Of a DNA stretch of 50,395 nt, positions 1 to 8,850 are shown piece by piece; position 1 is the first letter of the stretch, and each line of letters starts with the position of its first letter. The position numbers were made by a program, and so were the translations under genes. The stretch comes from an uncultured Clostridia bacterium (GTDB lineage: Bacteria; Bacillota; Clostridia; Christensenellales; Aristaeellaceae), in assembly GCA_946407745.1 (NCBI GenBank), contig CAMJPQ010000020.1:1-50395 (forward strand), given 5' to 3'. Below the pieces are notes generated by a model. The model was not told where the DNA came from. It did not search any database and was given only the letters and a program-made list of their open reading frames with translations.

Positions 1-231
1 GACATGGCCACCTTCATCATCGACCTGAGCGAATACATCGGCGAAGAGCTGTATCTGGAGCTGTGGGACGAGGAAAGCCCCGGTTCCTGGGCAGTTGCTT
101 TCTTCGACGAGATCGTCACCCTCTATGACGAGGCGCCGGATTACAAGACGATGTCCGACACGGTCAAGGACGGCAATTCCAGCGAGATGGTTGAGATCCC
201 GTGGCAGAGGACGCTGAACGTGTTCCATTGA
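1..231 (+). CDS. C-terminal fragment of a larger protein (5' end outside the window)
   Basis: The reading frame is already open at base 1, so this is the last 76 residues of a gene that begins upstream; the ATG at 4 is probably internal. The fragment has an alternating beta-strand pattern with the segment DLSEYIGEELYLELWDE and then SPGSWAVAFFDEI. This resembles the last strands of jelly-roll carbohydrate-binding or glycoside hydrolase accessory domains, where a phrase like 'Y.G..vyLel.D...G.W....DdI' is common. That assignment is inference from pattern only; the catalytic part, if any, is not visible. The gene ends at TGA 229-231 and is followed 15 nt later by a strong intrinsic terminator, so it is the last gene of its transcript. 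Confidence 0.6.
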   Translation, partial: DMATFIIDLSEYIGEELYLELWDEESPGSWAVAFFDEIVTLYDEAPDYKTMSDTVKDGNSSEMVEIPWQRTLNVFH

Positions 232-245
232 TCGGTATACAGACG

Positions 246-274
246 GGGGCAGGGCTTAACGCTCTGCTCCTTTT
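246..274 (+). terminator. Intrinsic terminator after the partial gene
   Basis: A 10-bp stem pairs 246-255 with 261-270 (two G.U wobbles) around the loop TTAAC, and four T follow at once (271-274). It closes the transcript of the partial gene and separates it from the promoter at 406-434. Confidence 0.75.
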
Positions 275-405
275 ATACAGCGCGTCTGCTGCCGCCGTTC
301 ATTCGGTTTACACGGTCTAGGCATCTCGCTGACAGGATGCTTTTCACGCCAGCAGCAAGGCATGGCGGTAGCATTCTCCAGCCGCTGCGCGAGAGGGAGA
401 ACGCA

Positions 406-434
406 TTGATTTTGTGCGGATGTTTTGTTATAAT
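406..434 (+). promoter_or_regulatory. Sigma-A promoter of the radical SAM operon
   Basis: TTGATT (406-411), a 17-nt spacer and a perfect TATAAT (429-434). Transcription would start near 441, leaving a leader of about 44 nt before the TTG start at 485. Confidence 0.8.
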
Positions 435-484
435 CAGGGGGATAAACAGCGTGACGCTGAAACGGCTTCTTGGGAGGAACAAGA

Positions 485-2359
485 TTGAGGATCGATCCGC
501 AGAAAATTGAAACGCTGCTGGAGCAGGTGCAGAAGGCACCGCGCTACACGGGCGGCGAGATGAACACGGTTGTCAAAAAATGGGAAGATGCGGAATTCCA
601 TTACGGCTTTTGCTTTCCGGATACCTATGAGGTGGGCATGAGCCACCTCGGCATGAAAATACTCTACGGGCTTGTCAACGCCCAGCCGGACAGCCTGTGC
701 GAGCGTTTTTTCATGCCCTGGACCGACATGCTGGCCCTGATGGAGGAAAACGACGTACCGCTGTTTTCCATGGAGAGCAGGACACCCCTGTGCGACTTTG
801 ACATGATCGGCTTTACCCTCCAGTATGAGATGAGCTATACCAACATACTGGCCATGATGAAGCTGGGACGGGTGACCCTGCTGTCCAAGGACCGCGGCCG
901 GGATGAGCCGATTGTGGTTGCCGGCGGGCCCTGCGCCTTCAATCCGGAGCCGCTGGCGGACTTTATTGACGCCTTCATGATCGGCGACGGGGAAGAAGTC
1001 ACACTGCAGGTGGATGAGGCGGTACGCCGCTGGAAAAAAAGCGGCGCCCAGCGCATTGACTGCCTGCGCGCCCTGGCGAGGATACCGGGCGTGTATGTGC
1101 CGGAAATGTATGAGGTCACCTATCATGAGGATGGCACGGTCAGAGCGATCACGCCCAGGGAAGACGGCGTGCCTGAGCGCGTCAGGAAGTGCGTGGTGAC
1201 CGACCTGAACACCGCCTATTATCCCACGGAAATACCGGTGCCTTATACGGAGATTGTGCATGACCGCATCATGCTGGAGATCATGCGCGGCTGCACAAGG
1301 GGATGCCGCTTCTGCCAGGCAGGCATGCTATACCGCCCCGTGCGCGAGCGCAGCCTGGAAAAGCTGACCGAGCTGGCCCACGCGCTGGAAGCATCCACCG
1401 GCTACGAGGAGATGAGCCTGACCTCTCTGTCCAGCGGCGACTACACCTGCCTGGCGGAGCTGATCCGTCAGCTGATGAAGGACATGGAGGAGCAGCATGT
1501 GTCCATCTCACTGCCCTCGCTGCGCATTGACTCAGTGCTGAAGGAATCCCTTGAGGAGACGCAGAAGCAGAAAAAGACCAGCCTCACCTTCGCGCCGGAG
1601 GCGGGCACTCAGCGGCTGAGGGATGTGATCAACAAGGGCGTGACAGAAGCGGATCTGATCGAGAAGGTGACGGACGCCTTCCAGGGCGGCTGGAGCAGCG
1701 TCAAGCTGTACTTCATGATTGGCCTTCCGACAGAGACCTATGAGGACCTTGACGGCATTGCCGACCTGGCCCAGAAGGTGGTGCGGGCGTACTTCGCCGT
1801 GCCGAAGGGACAGCGCGCCAAGGGACTGCGGGTGGTGGTTTCCGCCTCCACCTTTGTGCCCAAGCCGGTGACGCCCTTCCAGTGGGAGGGACAGGACACG
1901 CAGGAGGAGATACACGCCAAGCAGGCCTACCTGAAGGAAAAGCTGAGAGCGATCAAGGGCGTGACCTTCAACTATCACGAGAGCGAGCTGAGCTATCTGG
2001 AGGCCTGCTTCGCGCGCGGCGACCGCCGGCTTGGCCGGGTACTGCTCAAGGCGTTTGAGAGCGGCTGCATCCTTGACAGCTGGAGTGACATCTTTTCAAT
2101 GGAGAAATGGATCGCTGCGTTTGACGCATGCGGCGCCGACATGCACTGGTACGCGCACCGCCAGCGCGAAAAGGACGAGCTGATGCCCTGGGCAGTGATC
2201 GACTCCGGGATTTCCGACGCATTCCTCTGGCATGAGCAGGAAAAGGCGCGGCAGGGCATCACCACGCGCGACTGCCGGCACGGCTGCAACGGCTGCGGCC
2301 TGCAGCGCTGGAAGGGGGTGTGCGCCTATGCGAATGGCAGCGGTGTTCAGCAAGGATGA
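485..2359 (+). CDS. TIGR03960-family radical SAM protein
   Basis: The protein has 624 residues. I place the start at TTG 485, because GGAGG (473-477) lies 7 nt upstream; the TTG at 470 has no such site and would itself contain the Shine-Dalgarno sequence. An N-terminal region of B12-binding-like fold is followed by the radical SAM cluster motif CX3CX2C (C270, C274, C277 in RGCTRGCRFCQAG), which binds a 4Fe-4S cluster and cleaves S-adenosylmethionine. The C-terminus (about 597-614) has a second cysteine cluster (DCRHGCNGCGLQRWKGVC). Family members of this architecture sit beside DUF2344 proteins across Firmicutes; the substrate is not established, and a role in RNA or ribosome modification is often assumed. 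The 3' end overlaps the next gene by 32 nt, so the two are translationally linked. Confidence 0.9.
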   Translation: MRIDPQKIETLLEQVQKAPRYTGGEMNTVVKKWEDAEFHYGFCFPDTYEVGMSHLGMKILYGLVNAQPDSLCERFFMPWTDMLALMEENDVPLFSMESRTPLCDFDMIGFTLQYEMSYTNILAMMKLGRVTLLSKDRGRDEPIVVAGGPCAFNPEPLADFIDAFMIGDGEEVTLQVDEAVRRWKKSGAQRIDCLRALARIPGVYVPEMYEVTYHEDGTVRAITPREDGVPERVRKCVVTDLNTAYYPTEIPVPYTEIVHDRIMLEIMRGCTRGCRFCQAGMLYRPVRERSLEKLTELAHALEASTGYEEMSLTSLSSGDYTCLAELIRQLMKDMEEQHVSISLPSLRIDSVLKESLEETQKQKKTSLTFAPEAGTQRLRDVINKGVTEADLIEKVTDAFQGGWSSVKLYFMIGLPTETYEDLDGIADLAQKVVRAYFAVPKGQRAKGLRVVVSASTFVPKPVTPFQWEGQDTQEEIHAKQAYLKEKLRAIKGVTFNYHESELSYLEACFARGDRRLGRVLLKAFESGCILDSWSDIFSMEKWIAAFDACGADMHWYAHRQREKDELMPWAVIDSGISDAFLWHEQEKARQGITTRDCRHGCNGCGLQRWKGVCAYANGSGVQQG

Positions 2360-3017
2360 GCGGCTGAGGCACATCGGCCACCTGGATATCATGCGCGCCA
2401 TGCAGCGGGCGCTGCGCCGCTCAGGGCTGCCGGTGAGCTATTCTCAGGGCTTTAATCCGCACATACTGCTCGGCTTTGCCTCAGCCCTTTCCACCGGCGC
2501 GGCCAGTGAGAGAGAGCTGATGGAGGTGACGCTGCGCGGTGAGGTGAGCGCGGAAGAATTCCTGCGGAGGATGAACGCGGCCCTGCCGCCGCAGATGCAG
2601 CTGGTGCGCTGCTTTCCGCTGGAAGAAAAGGGGCCTGCGCTGATGTCGCTTGTGCGGGCTGCCAGGTGGCGCGTTGAGCTGCTGGGTGAGGGCGCCGCTG
2701 CCATTGCGGCCGCTGTGCCGGCCTTCTTGCAGCAGGAGGAGATACCGTCCATACGAAAAACAAAGAGCGGGGAGAAGGAGATCAACCTCCGGCCGTGGAT
2801 ATACAGTCTGAGCGCGGACGGCGGCACGCTGCACGCCACGCTTGCGCTGTCCGAGCAGGCGAACTGCAAGCCGGACATGCTGGTGCGCGCCCTGGCGGCT
2901 TTTGCGGGGACGGAAGCGCCGCGCATGCTGGCCACGCGCGAGGAGCTGATGGGGGAGGACCCGGCGGGGCAGCTGATTCCACTGGAGGTGTTGCTTTCAC
3001 CATGCGAAGACAGCTGA
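2328..3017 (+). CDS. DUF2344 (TIGR03936-family) protein
   Basis: The protein has 229 residues and begins MRMAAVFSKDERLRHIGHLD; a GGGGG run about 10 nt upstream supports ATG 2328 (ATG 2334 is also possible). DUF2344 proteins start with exactly this type of sequence (F.K...L+fiSHLD..r.l.RalRRa.lP..yS.GFnPHp), and here GLPVSYSQGFNPHILLGFASAL matches that pattern up to a break after residue 19. In many bacteria the domain is encoded directly after, or fused to, the TIGR03960 radical SAM protein, so a shared pathway is likely but the reaction is unknown. The gene overlaps its upstream partner by 32 nt and the downstream RNase G gene by 16 nt, which suggests coupled translation of all three. Confidence 0.88.
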   Translation: MRMAAVFSKDERLRHIGHLDIMRAMQRALRRSGLPVSYSQGFNPHILLGFASALSTGAASERELMEVTLRGEVSAEEFLRRMNAALPPQMQLVRCFPLEEKGPALMSLVRAARWRVELLGEGAAAIAAAVPAFLQQEEIPSIRKTKSGEKEINLRPWIYSLSADGGTLHATLALSEQANCKPDMLVRALAAFAGTEAPRMLATREELMGEDPAGQLIPLEVLLSPCEDS

Positions 3018-4150
3018 TTGTCAAGGCGGGTGAGCCCCGTGAGATCGCGGTGGTGGAAAACGGCCGGCTGGCGGAGTTTATATCCGACACCTCGCAGGAG
3101 GACGGCGCGGACGCCATCTGGCTGGGGAAGGTGGTCCGCATGGCTCCCGGCATGGGCGCCGCGTTTGTTGACATCGGTCAGCAGCGGAACGGATTTCTGC
3201 CCATCGCGGAACGCAGTGAGTCCTTCTTTGGCGGGGAAATGCAGCCCGGCAGCCGGGTGCTGGTGCAGGTGCGGCGTGAGGCGCACGGCGAAAAGGGTGC
3301 CTTCCTCACACGTGACCTGACGCTTCCGGGCGAGTACGCGCTGCTGATGCCCTGCAACCGGTATATCGGCGTCAGTGCCAGGGTCACGGGAGGGGCGGAA
3401 AAGGCAAGGCTGCGCAGAATGGGTGAGCGCATTGCCGACGGCCGCTTTGGCCTTGTGATGCGTGCCGCCTGCCTCACAGCCGGAGAGAAAGCTGTGGAGG
3501 AAGAAATAGAGACGCTGTGGGAAACCGCCCGGCAGCTGCAGACGGATGCCGCGACGGCGCACTGCCCGTCCCTTGTGCACGGACCGCGCTCTGCAATGCG
3601 GCAGCTGCTGGATGATTACCTGCCCCGCGGACTGGACGAGATACTGACGGACGATCAGTCACTTGCAGGTATGGACCTGCCCTGCCCGGTGCGGTGCGTG
3701 GACACCGCGCTGCCGGACTGGCCGCGCTGGCTTCACGAGCGGGACCAGGCGCTGAAACGCCGTGTCTGGCTGAAAAGCGGCGGCAATCTCTGCGTGGACA
3801 TCTGCGAGGCGCTGACCGTGATTGATGTCAATACTGCCAAACTCTCCACCGGGCGCGACGCGGAGAGGAACTTGCTGAAGACCAACCTGGAGGCCTGCGG
3901 CGAGATTGCCCTGCAGCTGCGGCTGAGGGCGCTGAGCGGGATCATACTGATCGACATGATCGATATGCAGACCGAGCAGGAGCGCGAGCAGGTGCTTTCA
4001 GAACTGACCAGAGCCTGCGCGGCGGACCGTGTCAAAACCGTGGTGCACGGCTTCACCTCGCTGGGACTGATCGAAATGACACGAAAGCGCAGCGGAAGAA
4101 GCCTGCAGGAGCGGTATGGAAAAGCCCCTGCGGATGCTGAAAACGGTTGA
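3002..4150 (+). CDS. rng: Ribonuclease E/G family protein (short form)
   Basis: The protein has 382 residues and starts at ATG 3002 with GGAGGTG upstream. It contains an N-terminal S1-type RNA-binding region (AIWLGKVVRMAPGMGAAFVD), then the catalytic DNase I-like domain. Two acidic residues, D275 in VIDVNTAKLS and D318 in LIDMID, lie 43 residues apart, the same spacing as D303 and D346 of E. coli RNase E, and the ILLID/KTNLEA blocks are conserved. It ends soon after the LIEMTRKR motif, so the zinc-link (CPxC) and the small C-terminal domain of longer homologs are missing. It should cleave single-stranded AU-rich RNA in the cytoplasm. The usual downstream rplU/rpmA genes are absent; gpmI follows. 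The -35 box of the gpmI promoter overlaps its stop codon. Confidence 0.88.
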   Translation: MRRQLIVKAGEPREIAVVENGRLAEFISDTSQEDGADAIWLGKVVRMAPGMGAAFVDIGQQRNGFLPIAERSESFFGGEMQPGSRVLVQVRREAHGEKGAFLTRDLTLPGEYALLMPCNRYIGVSARVTGGAEKARLRRMGERIADGRFGLVMRAACLTAGEKAVEEEIETLWETARQLQTDAATAHCPSLVHGPRSAMRQLLDDYLPRGLDEILTDDQSLAGMDLPCPVRCVDTALPDWPRWLHERDQALKRRVWLKSGGNLCVDICEALTVIDVNTAKLSTGRDAERNLLKTNLEACGEIALQLRLRALSGIILIDMIDMQTEQEREQVLSELTRACAADRVKTVVHGFTSLGLIEMTRKRSGRSLQERYGKAPADAENG

Positions 4151-4175
4151 CAATCCTTTCACAAAAGGCTATGCT
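4147..4175 (+). promoter_or_regulatory. Sigma-A promoter of gpmI
   Basis: A perfect TTGACA (4147-4152), a 17-nt spacer and TATGCT (4170-4175). The -35 box overlaps the rng stop codon, so gpmI can be transcribed independently of the RNA-processing operon, with a leader of about 57 nt. Confidence 0.82.
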
Positions 4176-4238
4176 ATCAATCGGCAGGCGGAGCTGTCTC
4201 CCCTGCTGCCAAACTGCAGTTTACAGGAGGATGTGCTT

Positions 4239-5846
4239 ATGAAAAAACCGGTAGTACTTGTCGTGATGGACGGCGTGGGTGAGACCCCCGAAGAGCTGGG
4301 CAATATGGTGCTGAAGGCGAATACGCCGACCCTTGACTGGTTCAAGGCCAACGCGCCTTTCCGCACCCTGAAGGCGCACGGCAGCGCTGTAGGCCTTCCC
4401 ACGGATGACGATATGGGCAACAGCGAGGTGGGACATAACGCCCTGGGCTGCGGCCAGATCTATTCTCAGGGCGCAAAGCTGGTCAACGAGAGCATTGAGA
4501 GCGGCAGCATCTACCAGAGCGAGACCTGGAAGGCGCTGACTGCGAACGTGAAGGAGCACGCCTCCACCCTGCACTTTATCGGCCTTTTGAGCGACGGCAA
4601 TGTGCACTCCAATATCTCCCACCTGATTGCCATGCTGCGTGAGGCCAAGAAGGAGGGCGTTGCCCGTGTGCGCTGCCATATCCTGCTGGACGGCCGCGAC
4701 GTGCCTGCCACCTCCGCGCTGGAATATGTGGATCAGCTCGAAAAGGTGCTTGCCGAGCTGAACGCGGACGGAAGCTTTGACGGAAAAATCGCATCCGGCG
4801 GCGGCCGCATGGCGATCACCATGGACCGCTACCAGGCAAACTGGGCCATGGTGAAGGCCGGCTGGGAGGTACATGTTCACGGCAGGAGCCAGACCAACGT
4901 GATCAATGGGGAAGGCGCCTATTACGGCAGCGCCACGGAGGCCATAGAGGACCTTCGCGCTCAGACCGGCGCCATCGACCAGGATCTTCCGTCCTTCGTC
5001 ATCGGTGAGAACGGGCAGCCTGTGGGCGCCATGCATGACGGGGACAGCGTGATTCTCTTCAACTTCCGCGGCGACCGTGCGCTGGAAATCTCCATGGCCT
5101 TTGACGGCGACGCTTCCTTTGATAAGTTTGACCGCGGCGAGGTGCCGCAGGTGATGTATGCCGGCATGCTGGAGTATGACGGCGACCTGAAGATCCCCCA
5201 CAGGTACCTGGTCAATCCGCCGAGCATTCACGACACCCTCACCGAGCTGCTGGTCGAGCACGGCATCAAGGAGTACGCCTGCTCCGAGACGCAGAAGTAC
5301 GGCCATGTGACCTACTTCTGGAACGGCAACCGTTCCGGAAAGGTCTCTGAGGAGCTGGAGGACTACGCAGAGGTGCCCAGCGATGTGCGCTCCTTTGACG
5401 AATGCCCCTGGATGAAGGCCACGGAGATCGCCGACCTGGTCATTGCGGCCATTGAGAGCAAACAGTACGGCTTCATCCGCTGCAACTTCCCCAATGGCGA
5501 CATGGTTGGCCATACCGGCAGCCTGCCGGCTACCCAGATCGCAGTGGAAAGCGTTGATCTGCAGCTGGCGCGCATCAAGAAGGTGTGCGATGAGTATAAC
5601 TGCATTCTCATCGTTACCGCTGACCACGGCAATTCTGACCAGATGCTGGAGAAGAACAAGAAGGGTCAGGTGCAGGTACGCACCGCGCACAGCCTGAATC
5701 CCGTGCCCTTCATCATCTACGACAAGGACGAGCGGCACGAGATGATCGAGGGCGGCACCTACGGCCTGGCCAATGTGGCGCCCACCGTCGCCGGCCTGCT
5801 GGAGCTCAAGCCCTATGACAGCTGGGAAAAGAGCCTGCTGAAGTGA
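4239..5846 (+). CDS. gpmI: 2,3-bisphosphoglycerate-independent phosphoglycerate mutase
   Basis: The protein has 535 residues, slightly longer than the usual 510, and starts at ATG 4239 behind a perfect AGGAGG (4225-4230). It interconverts 3- and 2-phosphoglycerate in glycolysis using two Mn2+ ions. Visible hallmarks are the N-terminal VVMDGVGE metal-binding motif, the phospho-acceptor serine at residue 62 in MGNSEVGHN (the standard Ser62 position), LLDGRDVPATSA, the GGRMAITMDRY segment, FNFRGDRALE and the C-terminal metal site TADHGNSDQM near residue 460. It has its own promoter overlapping the end of rng and is followed by a hairpin, so it is a single-gene unit. Nothing is truncated; this is ordinary central metabolism. 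Confidence 0.96.
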   Translation: MKKPVVLVVMDGVGETPEELGNMVLKANTPTLDWFKANAPFRTLKAHGSAVGLPTDDDMGNSEVGHNALGCGQIYSQGAKLVNESIESGSIYQSETWKALTANVKEHASTLHFIGLLSDGNVHSNISHLIAMLREAKKEGVARVRCHILLDGRDVPATSALEYVDQLEKVLAELNADGSFDGKIASGGGRMAITMDRYQANWAMVKAGWEVHVHGRSQTNVINGEGAYYGSATEAIEDLRAQTGAIDQDLPSFVIGENGQPVGAMHDGDSVILFNFRGDRALEISMAFDGDASFDKFDRGEVPQVMYAGMLEYDGDLKIPHRYLVNPPSIHDTLTELLVEHGIKEYACSETQKYGHVTYFWNGNRSGKVSEELEDYAEVPSDVRSFDECPWMKATEIADLVIAAIESKQYGFIRCNFPNGDMVGHTGSLPATQIAVESVDLQLARIKKVCDEYNCILIVTADHGNSDQMLEKNKKGQVQVRTAHSLNPVPFIIYDKDERHEMIEGGTYGLANVAPTVAGLLELKPYDSWEKSLLK

Positions 5847-5912
5847 CACTGTTCTCCTGTTAAACCGCGCTTCCGTATATAATACCGCCGTTCCCTTTCG
5901 GCACGGCACTCT

Positions 5913-5936
5913 CCCTCCCCAGCTTGCCGGGGAGGG
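5913..5936 (+). terminator. Hairpin terminator after gpmI
   Basis: A perfect 8-bp GC stem (5913-5920 with 5929-5936) with an 8-nt loop, followed by TATTTATGT. The T tract is weak, but the position 67 nt after gpmI fits a terminator. Confidence 0.6.
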
Positions 5937-6051
5937 TATTTATGTGCTGCGGTTTTACTCACGCATATCAGTTCACTTGGACTGCATACCCTGTGATGCC
6001 GCGGCAGAGGGGATCATTACACGCCGGGCTGAGGTGAGCTGCGCACACAGA

Positions 6052-6075
6052 AAAAGAACCCCGAAGGGTTCTTTT
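6052..6075 (-). terminator. Bidirectional terminator after secF
   Basis: A perfect 10-bp stem (6052-6061 with 6066-6075) around a 4-nt loop; the stem itself has an A tract at one end and a T tract at the other, so it can work on both strands. It lies 40 nt past the secF stop on the minus strand and also faces gpmI. Confidence 0.85.
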
Positions 6076-6114
6076 CCTTTGCCCCATCCTCCCGAGGAAG
6101 GATAAAAGCGGTCA

Positions 6115-7023
6115 TCAGGCCTTGGCGGTCTTGGGCGCGGCAGCCTTGCGGGCGGCGCGCTTGTCTTCCAGGAAGGCCCAGACATAGCCGTTGATCATGT
6201 TGGCGGAATACACGCCGGACAGGATGCCGATGATGATGGGCAGAGCAAATTCCTTGATGGAGGCAACGCCCAGGATGTACAGCATCACGATGGTGATGAG
6301 TGTGGTCAGTGTGGTGTTGATGGTGCGGCCCAGGCACTCCCTCACTGACTTGTTGACAATGCTCACCTTGTTGGCAGTGGGCTGCTTGCGTACATTCTCA
6401 CGGATACGGTCGAAGATCACGATGGTGTTGTTGATGGAATAACCCACGATGGTGAGCATGGCGGCGATGAAGGTCGAGTTCATCTGAATGATGGAGCGCA
6501 GCAGCACCATGAAGGCCAGCATCATCAGCACATCGTGCAGCAGGCCGAAGATGGCAGCCAAGCCGGAGTTCAGGTCAAAGCGGATGGCGATGTAGATGAG
6601 CATCAGCACAGCGGCAATCAGAACGGAGCGGATGGCGTTGCCAACCAGCCGGCGGCCGGCCACGGGGCCGACGGTGTTCCTGTTCACCAGCGTGGTGGCG
6701 GGATACTTGCCGGAAAGCGCTTCCTGCAGCTTTGCCTGAATGCCGTTCACTTCATCCTCTGCCACCTGGGTGACACGGATGTTGATTTCCTGGCCGTTCT
6801 CGCCCTGAAGGGTGATGGCGGTGGACTGTACGCCCTGTGCGGAAACCAGATCCTCCACGGTCTTCTGGTCAGCGGGCTCGCCGGCATTGTAAATCAGAGA
6901 AGTGCCGCCCGCAAAGTCGATGCCGAGGTTGATGCCTAGGCCGAAGATGGACATAAGCAGCGCGATCACGATGATGGCAGCGGAGATGATCAGACAGGTT
7001 TTGGCATGATTCTTGATGATCAT
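6115..7023 (-). CDS. secF: Protein translocase subunit SecF
   Basis: The protein has 302 residues. SecF joins SecD in the membrane and uses the proton gradient to help pull secreted proteins out of the SecYEG channel. An N-terminal membrane segment is followed by the family motif GLGINLGIDFAGGTSL, a periplasm-facing domain, and five further hydrophobic segments; the conserved VGYSINNTIVIFDRIRE motif lies in the second half. The tail is basic (EDKRAARKAAAPKTAKA). It is encoded 18 nt after secD on the same strand and ends before a strong terminator, so it is the last gene of the operon. Normal length, no oddities. Confidence 0.95.
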   Translation of the reverse strand: MIIKNHAKTCLIISAAIIVIALLMSIFGLGINLGIDFAGGTSLIYNAGEPADQKTVEDLVSAQGVQSTAITLQGENGQEINIRVTQVAEDEVNGIQAKLQEALSGKYPATTLVNRNTVGPVAGRRLVGNAIRSVLIAAVLMLIYIAIRFDLNSGLAAIFGLLHDVLMMLAFMVLLRSIIQMNSTFIAAMLTIVGYSINNTIVIFDRIRENVRKQPTANKVSIVNKSVRECLGRTINTTLTTLITIVMLYILGVASIKEFALPIIIGILSGVYSANMINGYVWAFLEDKRAARKAAAPKTAKA

Positions 7024-7041
7024 TGTTCGGTTCCTCCTCTC

Positions 7042-8361
7042 TCACTGCTGCTCCTGCCGGTTCACCTTGCAGAACAGGCCGGGCTTGTCAGCGCCGGCGC
7101 CCACAAACAGGTTCATCAGCAGCCTGGTAATGATGATGGCGGAGAACATGGACACCACAACGCCCAGCAGCAGCGTCTTGGCGAAGCCCTGCACGGAGCC
7201 GGTGCCAAGGATCAGCAGCACGATGGCGGCGATCAGCGTGGTCACGTTGGAGTCGAGAATGGCGCTCAGAGCGTTCTTGAAGCCAGTGCGCAGGGCGGTC
7301 TTCACGGCCTTGCCGGCACGGACCTCTTCATTGAAGCGCTCGTAGATGATGACGTTCGCGTCCACAGCCATGCCGATGCCAAGCACGATACCGGCCAGAC
7401 CGGGCAGGGTCAGCTGGATACCGGGAATGACGGCAATGAGCCAGAAGAGGGTGATGATGTACACGCACAGCGCCCAGGAGGCGACCACGCCGTTGAGGCG
7501 GTAGCGGACGATCATCAGCAGCATGACCAGCAGGATGCCGATCAGGGCGGCGCGGACAGAGGTGGTCAGGGCTTCATCGCCCAGAGTAGCGGACACGGTG
7601 TCCACCTTATCCTGGGTCAGCACCAGCGGCAGCGCGCCGGACTGAATCTGCGCGGCGACGGTACGGGCCCGCTCCTCGCTGCCCATGCCGTTGATGATGC
7701 CGCTGCCGCCGGTGATGGCAGACTGCACTGTCGGGGAGAGCAGCAATTCGCCGTCCAGGTAGATGGAAAGGGTGCGGCCGATGTTCGCAGAGGTCTTCTC
7801 GGCAAAGGCCGCGGAGCCCTCGCTGTCCAGGGTGAAGGCCACGACGTATTCGCCGTCCTTGTAGGCGGCGACAGCGGTCTTGACCTGCTTGCCGGTCATG
7901 AAGACATTGCCGTCAGGGTCGGTGAAGGTCAGCTCAGCGGGGGTGCCGATCAGGTCCAGCAGGTCCTGCGGGTTGGAAACGCCGGGTACCTCCACGCGGA
8001 TGCCGGTGCCGCCGTTGATCTGCTGCACGGTGCTCTCGGCGTAGCCCTTGTCGGTCAGACGCTGGGTGATCACCGCGACGGTGGAGTCCATCAGATTGGC
8101 GAAATTGCCTTCCACGTCGCCCTGCTCAGCCGTGTATTCCACATACACGCCGCCGCGAAGGTCCAGGCCCAGTGTGAGAGCCTCAGGCCAGTTTTCAGCG
8201 TTTGTGTTGGGCAGCCATGGCAGCAGCTTGTACAGGCCGCGGCCGTCCAGCGCCATGCCGTTGACGCCCAGCACACCGAGAACTACAGTGACACACAGCA
8301 GCACGCAGAGCAGGACGATGCTCTTTGTTCTGCTCGCACCGCGATTGCGGGATTTGCTCAT
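7042..8361 (-). CDS. secD: Protein translocase subunit SecD
   Basis: The protein has 439 residues, typical of the short Gram-positive form. After one N-terminal membrane segment comes GLDLRGGVYVEY, the D1 motif of SecD, then the large extracellular P1 region, and in the C-terminal half the five-helix domain with GIGMAVDANVIIYERFNEE, the diagnostic D4/D5-type motif. It works with SecF in late stages of Sec export. The start is ATG at 8361 with AAGGAGT upstream. A 54-nt gap separates it from a small membrane protein gene; all three share one promoter at 8786-8814. Many Clostridia have a fused SecDF, so the split arrangement is a mild variation. Confidence 0.95.
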   Translation of the reverse strand: MSKSRNRGASRTKSIVLLCVLLCVTVVLGVLGVNGMALDGRGLYKLLPWLPNTNAENWPEALTLGLDLRGGVYVEYTAEQGDVEGNFANLMDSTVAVITQRLTDKGYAESTVQQINGGTGIRVEVPGVSNPQDLLDLIGTPAELTFTDPDGNVFMTGKQVKTAVAAYKDGEYVVAFTLDSEGSAAFAEKTSANIGRTLSIYLDGELLLSPTVQSAITGGSGIINGMGSEERARTVAAQIQSGALPLVLTQDKVDTVSATLGDEALTTSVRAALIGILLVMLLMIVRYRLNGVVASWALCVYIITLFWLIAVIPGIQLTLPGLAGIVLGIGMAVDANVIIYERFNEEVRAGKAVKTALRTGFKNALSAILDSNVTTLIAAIVLLILGTGSVQGFAKTLLLGVVVSMFSAIIITRLLMNLFVGAGADKPGLFCKVNRQEQQ

Positions 8362-8414
8362 GTTGCATTACTCCTTTATTTTTTATCTGGAACGACACAG
8401 TAGCTGCCTGCGGG

Positions 8415-8750
8415 CTATCCGAAGGCGGCCTCCGGCGGGCATGCCGTATAGACTGCCCGGAACCAGCTGCGCCCGGTCAGTACCCAGCCATTCCTGTCCG
8501 CTTCCGACAGGGGGAGCGCCGCGAAAGCGCACAGCAGCACCGCGGCGCGCTCGGCGCGCTCGGAGAAGCTGACGCCCGGATGCGGGCTCTGCTGGTCGGC
8601 AGGGACGGGGAGGGGACAAAGCACCGGAATACGGGCTGCAGGCTGCGCCTGAGGGGGGGCTGCAGCAGGTCCTCTGATCAGTGCCCTGCTGCCAAGGAGA
8701 AACAGCGCGGCCATCAGCGCTGCAAACAAAAAGCGATTCCAGTGCCGCAT
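8415..8750 (-). CDS. Small membrane-anchored protein of unknown function, first gene of the secDF operon
   Basis: The protein has 111 residues. ATG 8750 is chosen because AGGAGG lies about 8 nt upstream and the hydrophobic signal anchor (NRFLFAALMAALFLLGSRAL) then begins at residue 4; in-frame starts further upstream lack a site. After the membrane segment come a Pro/Ala/Gln linker (GPAAAPPQAQPAARIPV) and a domain of about 60 residues that probably lies outside the cell, with two cysteines. I do not recognise the family. It lies 54 nt before secD, downstream of the operon promoter, so it is expressed with the translocase and may be an accessory factor; that is inference from position. Confidence 0.6.
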   Translation of the reverse strand: MRHWNRFLFAALMAALFLLGSRALIRGPAAAPPQAQPAARIPVLCPLPVPADQQSPHPGVSFSERAERAAVLLCAFAALPLSEADRNGWVLTGRSWFRAVYTACPPEAAFG

Positions 8751-8785
8751 GACCACACCTCCTCTCCAGCGGCGCATACCGTGAC

Positions 8786-8814
8786 ATTTTACCAAAGCCT
8801 TTCCCCTGCGTCAA
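8786..8814 (-). promoter_or_regulatory. Promoter of the small protein-secD-secF operon
   Basis: On the minus strand TTGACG (8814-8809), a 17-nt spacer and TAAAAT (8791-8786), about 35 nt before the ATG at 8750. Confidence 0.78.
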
Positions 8815-8850
8815 GGTCGATTTGCGCTGAATGCAGGGCAAAAGCTGCCG

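Noticed and set aside
4221-5909. Long minus-strand open frame opposite gpmI
   Set aside because: Complement of a well-conserved gene, without initiation site or recognisable domain.
7006-8403. Long plus-strand open frame opposite secD
   Set aside because: Its translation is rich in His, Gln and Gly as expected from the complement of GC-rich coding DNA; secD is certain from its motifs.
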